Below are positions 36,240 through 48,905 of a DNA stretch of 64,000 nucleotides, in pieces (position 1 is the stretch's first letter; every line of letters begins with the position of its first letter). A program made the translations under genes and the position numbers. The DNA is taken from positions 73,054,001 through 73,118,000 of the forward strand of contig CM044877.1 of the NCBI GenBank assembly GCA_024500155.1. The letters are read 5' to 3'. A model generated the notes under the pieces. That model did no database searches, was not told the DNA's origin, and saw nothing but the letters and a program-made list of their open reading frames with translations. The stretch is from Chenopodium formosanum. Taxonomy: Eukaryota; Streptophyta; Magnoliopsida; Caryophyllales; Amaranthaceae.

Positions 36240-37372
36240 ATTTATATTGTTTTTGTAGTGAGACAAAATTGAATGATTATTACAATGAGATATAGATATT
36301 TGTTTCAAGATTTTGTTAAACTCATTTCCGTTAGAACAAGTATACTTTAGATGTGGAGCTAGGCCATACACTAATAAGGTAAAACATTGTTATAAGTAAT
36401 TCTAACTCATTTCTAATTTTCTATAGGGACCAATTAAGAATGTAATTGAGATGTGAAGTTAGACCATACATGGAACCTGAACCTCTAATAGCCCTAATAA
36501 GACTTTACCTCTGGCTCTGGATATATTAATTTTTTTTTGAAGTTTATTAGAGATAATTCAATCTTGTACGAGTGCTTAATTTTGCATAAATAAAATTAGA
36601 AACAAGTATAATATTTTGTGCATAATTAATTGATATTCATGGAAGAATGTTGAAGTATGTAAGTCAAATTAGTGGTTACTTAGTTGCCAATGTTTAGGAG
36701 CAATTGTTAGTCAGTTGCAATTAAGCCTAATATTTTGTTTTGCTTTGCTGGTTAAGTTGATAGATTGCTATTATAATTAGTGCTTGTTATTATTACTTTT
36801 AAAGTTTTAAGTGCCTGTTTTTTATTTGACAAGAAGTCAACAAGTGTCCGTTTTATTCTTAAGTAAACTATATTTTAAAATTTTAGTACACCTACTTAAT
36901 TGAATATAAAGATCAAACATTGTAAATAGTATTCTATTAATCTAATCTTACTTGCCTTAAAAAAAAAATCTAATCTTATTTATTTTAAATTTTTAATGGG
37001 TTACATAGTTGCATCATTGTAACTAGCTTGAAATATATTTAGAGTAAGGTCAATCGTTAACTATTAAGGATACTCTAAAGTCTAAAACAACACTTTTTAT
37101 ACAATATGATCTATATGATCTTCTAAATCTTATTTAAGGGGAAAATTATGATCTTAAACAGATAGGATGTTTTTCCCTTTCTCCGAAAAAAGGTACTATA
37201 TATCTCTTAGAAGAAGGATAATTATTTAACCATATAATTCAATTATCAATTATAAAAAATGTACTACGTATTATATTTCTCTCTTTGTGAATGAAAGAGC
37301 GTAGATAATTCCTTAGATTATCTAGGCCAAATAAATATATGTATGTTTTGGTGGAGTGTTTACGTGAAAATT
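36240..37372. other. Shared flank, unit 2
   Basis: Matches unit 1 near 3,630-3,758, 11,419-11,690 and 17,083-17,691 without the intervening insertions. It contains the empty sites of two Helitrons (36,366/36,367 and 37,331/37,332). No gene. Confidence 0.7.
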
Positions 37373-38848
37373 TTAAGCTACAGGCGGTGGTACCATGCTT
37401 GGTACATACAAAAAACGCAAAGAACATGTAGCTATTTTATAAAGAACGTCACTACAAGAAATTCGACTTTGGGCAACGACTAAACTCGACGCCCAAAACC
37501 AATATTTCGTCGCCCAATGTCTTGGGCGACGAATTGGGTCTAGACATGGGTCCGAAGCCCAAAGGTCGAAGCCCATTACATATTGGGCGACGAACCTGTA
37601 TTTCGTTGCACAAAGGTTATTTTGTGCAACTAAAATGTTAGTTGCCTATGTGCTATTTATTTCGTAGCACAAAATATTTTGGGCGACGAACAAGTTTGTT
37701 GCCTTATCTTTGATACGTTGGGCGACAAATTATTTTTCGTTGCCCATAATGTTTTGGGCAACGAACTTTTTCGACGCCCATCTTTGCCCCAATACGTGTT
37801 ACGTCGTTGCACATTGTACTTTGTGCAACGAAGTTAGTTGTTTTCCATATTTGCTGGTATCATACAATATAATGTTTTTTTTTATTTATATATATACGGG
37901 TACAACCTATTAAAAACAAATTAATCTGAAAATAAATTCAAATACCAAACATTTTGAATAACGACAATATGAAATAAGTTTAATTTATAAATAACATACT
38001 AAGAATAAGTGTAAATTATAAGATAATCCCACTTTGTCAACAAGGTATATGATCCTTTAAAAATTAAATAACATAACACTAATTACAGACTTAATTACAT
38101 CGACCCCTTTTCAACGCTGCTCATATATATCACCTTCAATAGTTGCGATCATCCATCTTTCATTGCTAGCCCATGTTGTTCCTATGTAAGTGAAACATAA
38201 GTTAGTAACATCAAAATAATTATCAAGAGCATCCGAAAATTTAGTATATAAATCATGCAATCATTTTCACAAATACAAACTTCATAAAACTTTATTACAC
38301 AAAAGTATTAAAATTGCTGCATCCAAAAGTATATACTTGTTATTTTCCCTCATTGTGTAGAGCCAATCTGACAGAATAGTACAGGTGGTTTTATTTGCTA
38401 GGTTACATAAGGGAAGGGGAATTCTTAGTATTTAAGGGAAAAGAGAGTATGAAAAAGAATATGTGAGTTTGGATGTTAATCTAGAGTAGTTGTAGTAGTT
38501 GTGTAGCCTCTAAGTCTCTACCTTTAGTGTATTAGCGTTAGCAGTAGTTTGGTAGCCGTTATTATCAATTTCAATCAAAAATCCTCAAGCTTTCCTCTTT
38601 TTCATTTTACTGTTCTATTAGTTTACAGTAAGATTACTTAGTCTATAGCAGAACGTATGTTATAGGTTTATAAAAGTGAATTCTATTTGACTGCATACTC
38701 CATCCAAATATTCAGTATGCTTGCTTCATAAACTTCAAAAAAAGATAATAAACACTACCAAGAACTATAACAGCAACAACACACAGCAACATATTGTTTT
38801 GATTATAACTAAAAATATATATCTCAAATAGAAGATGGAAAGTGTCAT

Positions 38849-40798
38849 ACCTAAGTTGTTCAAACATTTTCATCATATCATCTCTGAGCTTCTTTTCACG
38901 TTTCTGAGCTTCTATGTTGATTCTAGATACGGTCGCTTTAAGCTCATCATTTGATGCTATAAGCTCTTCATTTGAGGTTTTAAGCTCTTCATTAGATTCC
39001 TTCAGAGATTCAATTTGAGATACAAGTGCACCCTCACGTGTTGCGGCATCCTCTTTTAATTGTTGAATCTCAGCCGATAATGCCACTCTAACTTCATCAG
39101 TTTCTCCTTCAACTCTTCTTTTCTTTGGTGGACGAGCTCCAGGACCAAGTCCCTTAACATATCCAGACTTTGGTTTGAAAACCTCCATGTATGCTGCTTT
39201 GACACTTAGTGTATCTTCACCATGCTCCTCCACTTCCTTTTCATGAAGGTTTCTAAGCGCTTCATAGTCTTTTTCAGCATTAGGTTCAAATCCCTTATCT
39301 TTATGCCTAGCATATTAATTCACGCACAATAAGAAATAACTCAATTCAAACTATTATATAATTTAAAAAAACTTATATAAAAAGATACAAAAAAAAACCA
39401 CCAAGGGAACGTTGAGTACTTTTTAGTTTTCTCAAATAAGGTGATGTACAGAGGATCTTGCTGAGTTTCAAGAGGATTATCTGATGATCCTCCATGTTCT
39501 TGAGTACCTTGAGTTTGTTGCACATTCATCTGCATTGTTGATAAGCAATGACAAATTATACAATGAAATGTGATCAGTGCTCAAATAATCGTAACAGTCC
39601 AAAATCTAGCAGAACTAATCTACCATGAAATAATTCATTTGCCATTAAGCATAAATTAGTTTATAAACATTTTCTGAGCTTCACCAAAAGCAGACATGCA
39701 CCGCTTTAAACAAATTATTATATAAATCATTGCAAAAATATAGAAGTCTTACCAATTCATGGAAAATTCTTGCGGTAGACTTTGCACCATTTGCAGGAGT
39801 TTCAGTTTGCTTAAGCTTATTTTCCGTGTTAACTTTACTAATACGCTACAAGCCACAAGAAAATAAGCAAACCACTCATTGTTAATTAAGGAATATATCC
39901 CCAGTTAACGATTAAGTAAAAAAAAAAAAGAAGAATTTTACCTTTTGCTTCTCATCATTCCAATACTCACAAACTAGCCATGTCCATTGATTAGCGTCAA
40001 TAGTATCAGGTCTACTGTTTATAGCATCTGTAACTGACTTGTTTCTAAAGTATTGCTCTTTAAGCCTGAATCTCCAATGCTTATACAACATGGAGCACTG
40101 AAAGCTCAACGCTTCAGTAACATTAGCACCAGCAACCATATCAGGTAAATCATATTTACTCTGCCAATAAGAATAATCCATAAACTAGTTACCAACATTG
40201 AATTAAAATGAATCCATGAATGCTGAATTCTATCACACATTTTACTAGTGTTACATACTTAAAACTTACCCTGATCTTCTTATATAACCTTTCTTTAGCA
40301 CCTGAATCCATCTTAGACCAATTTCTGTCATGAATGTATGGTTAGAGTCATGAAATATAACTTCAACATCATATATTAAAAAGGCTTGATGGTTATAAAA
40401 ACATACAAAGATTTTAGGGGACAAAATTCTTTCACCCAATTGCTACAGTCACATATGAATTCATCTGCCTTTTCGCCAACCACACGTCGAAGCTCATCCA
40501 TGAAATTGATCTTAATCTTTTCTTCAGAATTAGAATTCCACACTCTACTTACATATTTCTTACCCCTAGTAGGCCCACGCCGCTTACGATCAGGAAATTT
40601 ATGTCGAAGTTTAGCTTGTTCTAGCCTTCGTTTCTCCCGATATGTCAAATTAGTCATAGTACCTTGTTCATTGGTTGATGCTTCTTCGTCATGTTGTTGC
40701 GTCTCATTTTGTTGCTGTTGTTGAACATTTTGTTGTTGTTCTTGCTCCATAATTTGTTGTTGCTGCTGCACATTTTGTTGTTGCCCTGGCACATTCTG
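38849..40798 (-). CDS. TNP1-like (Transposase_24 / En-Spm) protein of CACTA C
   Basis: Spread over several exons. 40,792-40,376 begins MPGQQQNVQQQQQ, is Gln-rich, then basic (LRHKFPDRKRRGPTRGKKY) and ends with NWVKEFCPL. A short exon (NWSKMDSGAKERLYKKIR) is near 40,319-40,270. 40,163-39,943 reads KYDLPDMVAGA..LYKHWRFRLKEQYF. 39,846-39,753 reads RISKVNTENKLKQTETPANG then AKSTARIFHEL. A short exon follows at 39,535. The last long exon (about 39,306-38,849) has PGARPPKKRR and a coiled coil with repeated ESNEELKTSNEEL. This layout fits plant Ptta/En-Spm proteins that bind subterminal repeats. Exon joins are inferred from GT..AG sites. Its start is fused to the TNP2 tail out of frame. Confidence 0.8.
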
Positions 40799-40799
40799 T

Positions 40800-43700
40800 C
40801 CTTTTTTATCCCTCTTGCATCACTAAATACATCAAACCACTTACACTTGAATAATACCAATTTAGGACTTGTTCGGTTTTGCAAGGCATCATACTCTAGC
40901 ACAATAACCTCTTCTAATATCCCGTAAAAGTCCTTCCCTCCACTCTCTCCATCCCCTTTCACAATAACACCACTATTTTGGGTTTTTCTATTTCTTTGTC
41001 GCTTTTTAGTGTGAAATCTAAACCCGTTAATAACATATCCATCAAAAGTCAAAACTCTCTTCATTGGACCTCGTGCTAAGCACAATAATTCTTCTGTAAC
41101 TCGGTCATCCTTATCATCCCAAAGTTGTGTAACCTAGTTTTTAAAGTTAAATTTAAAAAATAAAAATAATGAATATACGTGCTAGATTTAATGTAATAAT
41201 ATATTAAAATGTAACACACTATCTTACTCTATTCTCAAACCACTTGCAGAATTCAACGTCTTGATGCCCTATATTGTTCTCATATTCACTAAAAAAAAAA
41301 TAGTTAGCAACATTTTATTTCATAATTATATATTATTATTTAACGTACTTACTCAAAAAAGGGTTCCACTTCTTCACAATTATGCAAAACATACAATTGA
41401 GCTTTTCTCCAATCTTCAATACTCAAATTCTTTAAATTTGCCTTCCCTAGAGGCTTGCCAGTGGTACAAAAAACTGAAAGACTATACAGTTGTGGATCGT
41501 GCATGTCCTCATTTCGATCTAAACGATTGAACTGAGTTTCAATCTTAGATAGATATCTGGCACAGAATGTCAAAAATTCTTTTTGAATATACCCCTCGGC
41601 AATTGATCCTTCAGGGTGAGCTTTATTCCTTACAAAAGATTTAAACGTCCGCATAGCTCTAATAATAAAAACTGAAATTAGTGTAATAACCTCTTCTAAT
41701 ATTTAGCCATTTAGATTTAAAAAAAATAAATAAAAAAATATTTTACCTTTCAAATCGATACATCCAACGATAATGTACAGGGCCAGCCAATTTTGCTTCA
41801 GTAGCTAAGTGTATGGGAAGATGAATCATCACATCAAAAAAAGCTGGAACAAATATACGTTCTAGCTTGCATAATGTGATAGCTATATTTGCTTCCATTC
41901 GTTCTAAGTCTACTACCTTTAATGTCTTAGCACATAGCTGCTTAAAAAATAAACTAAGCTCTCTTAAAGGTTCTAATACTTTTTCATCTAAGACACCTTG
42001 AAAAGTCGGGGTTAGCAAATCTTGCATGAAAACGTGAAAATCATGACTTTTCATTCCTAAGAGTTTTCCATCTTGAAAAGAAGCACATCGAGAAATGTTA
42101 GATGAATAGCCATCCGGAAAAGCCAATTTCGATAAAAATGTGACTATTTTCCTCCTTTCATTTAGGCTCAAGTTGAAAGGGGCTCGTGGAATTTCATATT
42201 TGTCCTCTACTTTCTTTGGTCGAAGATCATCATGCATTTTCATGGACTCTAAATCCAACCGAGAGTTTAAGGTGTCTTTGTTCTTTCCCGGCAAGTCAAG
42301 CAATGTGCCTAATATATTTTCACATACATTTTTTTCCACATGCATTACATCTAAGTTGTGTCGAACTAATAGATGTCTCCAATAAGGCAATTGAAAAAAA
42401 ACGCTTATCTTTTTCCACTGGTGAACAATATATCTTTCGCCTCTCTTCCGTTTTCCTTTATCATCTTTTCCAAACTGCACATTTGGGTATCCATGTAGCT
42501 GCTCCAAAGCGTCATGCCCTGATAATGAATTAGGTGGTGGGCGCCTTTCAACTTTCTTACCAAAGAATCTCTTATTAAGCCTCCAACTGTGATCGGGTTC
42601 TAAAAATACACGATGACACATATAACACCATTTATGTCCATGCTTCAACCATTCAGAATTTGTATCTTTATGGCAATTAGGACAAGCCATGGCTCCTTTA
42701 GTGCTCCAGCCAGAAAGATTGGCATAAGCAGGAAAATCACTTATTGTCCACATAAGCACTACTCGCATATTAAATGTCTCCTTAGAATGAGAATCAAAAG
42801 TTTGTACCCCGGTCTCCCATAGATCCTTTAATTCATCTATCAAAGGTTGCAAAAATACATCTATGTCATTACCAGGAGATTTAGGGCCAGGAATTAATAA
42901 TGATAACATCATGTTGTCACTTTTCATGCACATCCAAGGAGGTAAATTATAAGGTACTAACATCACTGGCCATATGCTATATCTACTACTCATGTTCGCC
43001 CCAGGATTAAACCCATCACTAGCTAAAGCCAAGCGTACATTACGTGCATCCGCAGCAAAGTCTGGATATAGCTCATCTAAAGACTTCCACGATTTCGAAT
43101 CTCTTGGGTGTCTCATAATCCCATCATCATCATCATCACCAACATGATTTTTCTTGTGCCATCTCATATGCATTGCTAGCTTGGAGCACATAAACATTCT
43201 TTGGAGCCTTGGAATAAGTGGAAAATGACGCAAGACTAATTGAGGTACTCGTGTTTTCCTCTTGGCACCCTCATCTTCAACTGAACTCTCATCATCTTGA
43301 GAAACATCCTGCTTCCATCTAGGGGCTAAACACTTAGGACATTTAACTTCATTTGCATACTCCTTTCGAAATAAAACACAATGGTTGACACATGCATCAA
43401 TCCTAACATAGTCTAACCCTAGCGCTTTTGTATATTTTTTTGCTTCATAGGAACTTGAAGGTAAATTGTTATCATAATTAAATGCCCTATGCAAAGCATT
43501 CAATAACATTGAAAAGGACTTATCACTCCACTTGTTACTAACTTTAATGTGCAACAATGACATAATAAACTCCAATCTCTTGAACGTCTTACAACCTGGA
43601 TATAAATCAGCCTCCATATCCTCCATTAATTTTTGGAGCAACATAGGAGTTTCATGAGTGCCACTTTTTAATCCTATATTTGTGGTTCCCTCATTTTCAT

Positions 43701-44088
43701 CGACGGGTGTAGAGTTTACGGAATTCCACGCGTTTGTTGCATCGAAAACAAATGGAGCCATGTCATCAAAAGGCATTTCATCAATCTCATCATCATTATC
43801 TGAAACCTCCTCTCTATACCCATCTTCATTGTTATTAGTTTTCTCTGCACTTTCTCCATGACTCACCCATGGTTTGTAACTTTGATCAATGCCATATACT
43901 AGTAAGTGACATTGCATATTTTTACGATTTTGAGACAAAACCAATCTACAATTAAGACAAGGACATTTCAACATTGTTTCACCACTTTTTCCCCTAAAAG
44001 CAAACTGTAGAAATTCATTTACACCAGCTATGTACTTCGGTTGTTTTCTATCCTTTACACCATTATGATTCATCCAACTTCGATCCAT
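40800..44088 (-). CDS. TNP2-like CACTA transposase
   Basis: The first exon (44,088-about 41,745) starts MDRSWMNHNGV, the usual start of the transposase-associated domain, which continues with KCPCLNCRLVLSQNR. Transposase_21 follows: HMRWHKKNHVGDDDD, DARNVRLALASDGFNPGAN, LIPGPKSPGNDIDVFLQPLI, MACPNCHKDTNSEWLKHGHK, HNLDVMHVEKNVCENILGTL. Then come the DUF4218 parts (VHYRWMYRFER; in exon 41,654-about 41,349 RNKAHPEGSIAEGYI), exon 41,288-41,228 (GHQDVEFCKWFENR), and from 41,133 a DUF4216 exon (RVTEELLCLARGPMKRV, FKCKWFDVFSDARGIKKD). After KKD the sequence turns Gln/Asn-rich, so the usual DUF4216 end is missing. Long exons without stops suggest recent activity. The catalytic set was not checked by alignment. 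Confidence 0.88.
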
Positions 44089-44181
44089 ATTCGTTCTTAA
44101 AAACAATAAAGATAATTAGTTACAAACAAAGATTTTTTTTAATTTCTCAATAAGATTTAACTTTAAACATGAATTATATGT

Positions 44182-44317
44182 GATAAATTTAAAAAGAATG
44201 GGAAACACAAGATTATCAAATGCATGAGTTAGAAGAATTGCAAAGAAGTGATATATTTAAAAAGAATGGGAAACACAAGATTATCAAATGCATGAACTAG
44301 AAGAATTATAAAGAAAC
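44182..44317. repeat. 68-bp tandem duplication
   Basis: Two copies of a unit containing AAAAAGAATGGGAAACACAA and GATTATCAAATGCATGA, just upstream of the TNP2 gene start. Confidence 0.85.
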
Positions 44318-44609
44318 GACAATTCTAAGATACATTTATACTTTAACATGCATTTATATGATATAAAAAACAAATTTATATTCTGACTCATATTCATCTT
44401 AGGCAAAGCAAATTCCATTAATAAAATATGCTAGAAAACATACACTTAGTTATATGGTGCATTGCTACTATGATCAGAATGGAGCAAAAGTCCTTTAGTT
44501 TAATTAATATTACACGAGTCATAGCTATAATTTAAATATTTTAAAGCTAGTTCTAATTTGCACACTCATCAATAATTTGCTCAAACTATACTTCAATATT
44601 TTCAAGCTA

Positions 44610-44936
44610 GTTCTCGCATTTGATCCTTGAGGTGGACAACCTGAACCTGTATCATAAACTGAAGAAAGGCAAACGTGACAACTCGAGGCTCGGTATCATC
44701 GTGAATGACATTCTTTTTCTAGCTAATTTGTGCTTATCTTTTGATTATGCTTTTGTGGGGAGAAAAGGGAATGGGGTGGCTCATAAACTACCCAACATTA
44801 GTAGAGAGTATGATGGTTTAAGGGTGTGGACAAAAGAGATTCCCCCTAGCATTGTAGCTGCTGTTACTTTTGACACTCCCTAATTTTCTCTTAATATATT
44901 TTGGTTCATTTTTCTCGTCAAAAAAAAAAAAAAAAT
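44610..44936 (+). pseudogene. 5'-truncated LINE fragment (RNase H end and poly(A))
   Basis: 44,620-44,883 reads EVDNLNLYHKLKKGKRDNSR, then FDYAFVGRKGNGVAHKL and a stop. This is the C-terminal half of the RVT_3 RNase H domain of plant LINEs. A short 3' tail and an A run (44,921-44,935) follow, as expected of a heavily 5'-truncated L1-type insertion. It lies inside CACTA C on the strand opposite to the transposase. Confidence 0.78.
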
Positions 44937-46913
44937 TGTATTCACCCCTGCCAATATACACTAACTACTCTGTATATTAATTCTTGTTTGCACAACATGA
45001 AAAGTATAGCCTCCAATCATATTATTTTGCAAAATCTGATACATGCACACAAAAGAAATATCGAAATCAAGACTTTTCCTTCTGAAATAAACACACATAA
45101 AAATTGACACCATATAATTAAAATTCTATGACACTTTAATTCCCTACTTTCCCAACCAAAACAAGTCAAACCCTCCAAATTACTAACAAATAAAATCATA
45201 TGAAAATTTACTACCAATAATTGCTCTAAAATAACAACCAACAACAGAATTAGGTATCCATACGCTCCTAATTATGAATCGATTAAACAACCAGGAATTA
45301 ATTGGGGATAATCAATTCACACAAAATTATAGGGTCAAAATTACCCACAATTGAATCCAGGAACCAGAAAAACACAAAATTTAACCATAAATATAAGGAA
45401 AAACAACTGAATTAAAGGCGTAAATTACCTGGGAAGAAGAGGATGACGCTATAACTGTAAGTGTGTTGAGGCCGCCGGAAAAACCCACGCCTAGTCGCCA
45501 ACCTTGAGTTATCAGAGTAGCCTTCGGAATTGAGGTGACATAGGTAATAGGGTTTAACTGATAATAAACTAGCTAGGAATTGAGGAAATATGAGGTGAAG
45601 TAGGAGTAGAAAATTGATTAGAGTTTATTTGGGCGAATTGAAGAAACCGCGAGACTCTTATGTGAATGTGGGAATTTTGCAACATAGAAAAATTAATTTT
45701 CCGCCTTTTTTTTGGATTTTGGGCGTCAAATTTATTAAAAAATCTCGTCGTCTTATTTGATTTCGGCAATGAAGAAAAAACTGGTAGCCTACACAATTAC
45801 ATTCGTAGCCCAAAGTACATTTTGGGCTTCGACTTTATGTGTCGTCGCACAATACACATGTTTGGGCAACAAATTTAATTTAGATGCCCATTAAAAGTGT
45901 TTGGGCTACGGACAAATATTTGGTCGCCCATGTTAAAATGACTCGTCGCCCAAACCCATTTTTGTTGTAGTGCGTACAACTTTTATATAAAGAACATATA
46001 TCAGTTTTGTAAAGAACAACTAAATGTTTGTTTTTTTTTTTTTTTTTTTTTAATGTATCTAAAGAACATTTGTAATATTAATAAAGAACATGATAATATT
46101 ATGTAATAAACATTATTTATTTATGCCCACTATAATTTAAAGACGAAATTCAAATAACATTTCGCAATAAGCAACGACTATAATATTACAAATTGAGTAC
46201 TTTTTTTATGCAAACAATAAAAGTACATTACACTAACAATCAAAGAACAAGGAAATATGTTCTTTTCACTCTTTTTTGGTGAGAATATGTTCTTTTTACT
46301 TGAGGTATGTGTTTATACACAAATTTAATAGTATGTCATTTTTAATATAGATGTATGTTCTTTATATTTATATAATATGTTCTTTCCGCCAGAAATGTGT
46401 GTACAATGCATGTTACATGCGCCTGTAGGAACCACGTATTGGTGTTTATGTGTGTTCTAGAAGATTTCAAATAATATCAAGCACAAGATTTTATTGGGTT
46501 TTTTGTTTTGGCAGAGTGTTTACGTGTGTTCTAGAAGATTTCCAAAAACATCAAGCACAATTAGTATGTACTTGCTCATAAATTGTACGAGTAACAAAAT
46601 ATACATTAAGGTCAAGATATGGAAAATTTACAACAACTCTCCTACTTTTCTCTCAATCAAAGCAAGGAGTTCGAAATTGCAAAATTGAATTGGTTTTGGA
46701 TTGGAGCAAAAAATCAGGTAATCTTCGTTAGAATAAAAAAGCACGTCATCTAGTAGAACCTATAAAGTAAAACTGGGTGGGGCTCGGCAGTGGAACCGTG
46801 TTAGTGTAACGACTATTCCTCATTTCTTGGTTTATTGACCTTGCAACTCACGTAGTCACGTCCACTGTCAACTCTTATGGTCAACTATTAAAAAAAAAAA
46901 AAAAAAAAAATTT

Positions 46914-47056
46914 TGTCCCACTTTTCATATCATTTGTGTTTTACTTATTTTGAGTGATTGTCAAAATATATTTTTGTCTATTAAATTTTGAAAAGTGAAT
47001 CCTGGACAATTAATCAAATTAATTGGAACACAAATGAGACATGAAAAGTGGGACAA
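46914..47056. mobile_element. Palindromic MITE (unit 2 copy)
   Basis: Same element and position as 19,475-19,615, with inverted ends CCCACTTTTCATATCATTTG and CAAATGAGACATGAAAAGTGGG. Confidence 0.75.
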
Positions 47057-47090
47057 GATATAAAATAAAGAAGATCATTTATTAAGCTTA

Positions 47091-47548
47091 CTAGTTTAGT
47101 TCCCGTGCGATGCACGATTTTAAACAAACATATTATGACATTTGTATATACTGGGAAAAAAAGAAAGTTTTCTACTTCGTTAATTTTTTGTGTACACTAT
47201 AGCATATTATTTATAAAATAAAAATAAAAAAATCACAATGAACACTTTTAACATGAAACATTAACATACTTAAAAAAAAAAAATTATAAAATAAAAAAAA
47301 ATAAATAAAAAATAATGACATGATTGCCTGAGTGTGCCTCGGATAAAACATATGAAAGGTAAGCTATATTAGATAATAATAATTAAAAAAACAAGGCAAA
47401 AGTAAAAAAATATAAAATAAAAAATAATGACATCATCAAAGCAAATCGGCGGATTTTTTTTTTTTTTTTTTTTTTTTGTCAAAGTAACATGTGTATAATT
47501 TGGAAAAGGCATGATGTCAGCAAAGTTTTATTAGTATTAGTTAATAGA
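47091..47548 (-). mobile_element. Short Helitron, minus orientation, with empty site in unit 1
   Basis: Read on the minus strand it starts TCTATTAACTAATACTAATA and ends CGTGCATCGCACGGGAACTA then AACTAG, with the hairpin intact. The flanks here are AAGCTTA and TGTAAAAATAATTTAG. Unit 1 reads AAGCTTATGTAAAAATAATT without interruption at 19,852-19,871. Its head resembles the inner head at about 17,965 in the Helitron at 17,692. Confidence 0.88.
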
Positions 47549-47589
47549 TGTAAAAATAATTTAGCAACTACTCCTACGAAGTATATCTC

Positions 47590-47593
<4 letters not shown>

Positions 47594-47674
<81 letters not shown>
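47594..47674. repeat. (TA)n microsatellite
   Basis: About 40 TA units. It creates spurious YIYI frames on both strands. Confidence 0.95.
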
Positions 47675-47675
<1 letters not shown>

Positions 47676-47834
47676 GGGTTGGTTCCGCTGAAAACAGGGC
47701 TTATACTGAAAACAAGGCTTATGCTGAAAACAACAAATCTCAACCATTCATTATTATCATAAAAGATCAGACAGCTTAAAAGCCCTAAAATCTTTCCAAC
47801 CTTACATATAATCAATTCAACCGTTTTAGACATA

Positions 47835-48475
47835 CTTAAATAAGGTAACTTTATTTAAATTGAAGACATTTAAATAGAGTAACTATATATAAAAATAACG
47901 TAACTATATATAAAAATAACATAACTATATCAATTTTGACGATATTTACACAAAGGTCATTATATACAAAAATAAGGTAATTATATCAATTTTGACAATA
48001 TTTACATAAAGGTCACTATGTACATAAATAAGATAACTATATCTACTTTGAGTTTTTGACACCATTTACATAAAGGTCACTATATATAAAAATAAGGTAA
48101 CTACATCAATTTTGACAACATTTACATAAAGGTTGCTATATACAAAAATAAGGTGACTAAAACAAATTTTACAACATTTCCATCATGCTAAGGTCATTAC
48201 ATACAAAAATAAGGTAACTATAAATAAACTTCGGATAATTATATCAATTTGACATCATTTACCATAGGCCACTATATACAAAATAAAGCTAACTTTATCA
48301 AGTTATAACAATTTTGACGATATTTATACAAACAAGGTTATAATATCAATTTTGTTGAAGCTTGCACATAGATCACTATATTTAAAAATAAGTTAACTAT
48401 ATCAATTTTTACGATATTTACACAAAGGTCACTATTTTATATAAAAATAAGGTAACTACTCGTATATTAATGGTG
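47835..48475. repeat. Degenerate tandem array, period about 60 bp
   Basis: About ten diverged units share AAAAATAAGGTAACTATATC, TTTTGACAATATTTACA and AAAGGTCACTATATA. No coding potential. Confidence 0.75.
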
Positions 48476-48529
48476 TCAATATGCAAATTATTATTTTTTT
48501 ATGGTGGGTAAAAATAGAAAACGCAGAGA

Positions 48530-48905
48530 CAATCTACCCATACTTCCTGCATTTAACTGCTAGAAAGTGGGCTTGTTGGACTATATTCCTGCTAGCTTTG
48601 ACACAAGCTATAAAATCTCTAGAACTTGCTGCGTCTTTTATGTCTATGATGACCTGTTTGAGCTCTTCCTCCGCCTTGGTTTGAATTTGTAGGGCTTGTA
48701 TCACTATATCAGAGTCTAATTTGATCACCGGATTGATGAAATCTGCATGAGTTTCTTTGATCGCTTTAAGTATCGCCAAACCTTCGGCTTGATTTGGAGT
48801 TAATGCGAAAATTCTTGGGACACCTTGAAACTGTTGGGATTGTTCTTGTTCCGCTACCCATGCAACAGCTGCCCTCCATGCCTTCTTCTTGTTGTTTTCC
48901 TGACA
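48530..48905 (-). pseudogene. RNase H (RVT_3) fragment of a LINE-type protein
   Basis: Minus-strand reading gives KKKAWRAAVAWVAEQEQSQQ, then PNQAEGLAILKAIKETHADF, VIKLDSDIVIQALQ and FLAVKCRKYG. The AEGLAILKAI..LDSD..I pattern is the plant RVT_3 RNase H fold found in LINEs and in At1g65750-like proteins. Frames change once near 48,770. It is a fragment only, inside the TA-flanked insertion, and probably cargo. Confidence 0.65.

Larger units (their letters stand above)
37450..45972 (-). mobile_element. CACTA element C, coding for TNP2-like and TNP1-like proteins
   Basis: Its ends are CACTACAAGAAATTCG and TTTTTGTTGTAGTG, with target duplication CGT at 37,447-37,449 and 45,973-45,975. Subterminal words TGGGCGACGAA / TTCGTCGCCCA fill 37,470-37,830 and 45,715-45,970. 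Genes run on the minus strand. It is the only element here with a recognisable CACTA transposase. The regions 37,860-38,700 and 44,110-45,470 are mainly non-coding AT-rich DNA. The latter holds a LINE fragment and a 68-bp tandem repeat. Confidence 0.95.
37373..46440. mobile_element. Small AAAGAACA-rich element split by CACTA C
   Basis: GCTACAGGCGGTGGTACCAT near 37,377 and the inverse TGCGCCTGTAGGAACCACG near 46,420 look like imperfect inverted ends. The inner sequence is full of AAAGAACAT/ATGTTCTTT words. The first and last parts (37,373-37,449; 45,973-46,440) belong to it and the CACTA lies between. The class is unknown. Confidence 0.4.

Noticed and set aside
40386..40927. Plus-strand leucine- and cysteine-rich frames opposite the Gln-rich tract
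   Set aside because: They mirror the CAA/CAG repeat of the minus-strand TNP1-like exon.
42140..43861. Plus-strand frames within the TNP2 exon
   Set aside because: Antisense shadows of a well-supported transposase exon.
47489..47833. Frames on both strands with a long YIYIYI run
   Set aside because: They are translations of the (TA)n microsatellite and have no other support.
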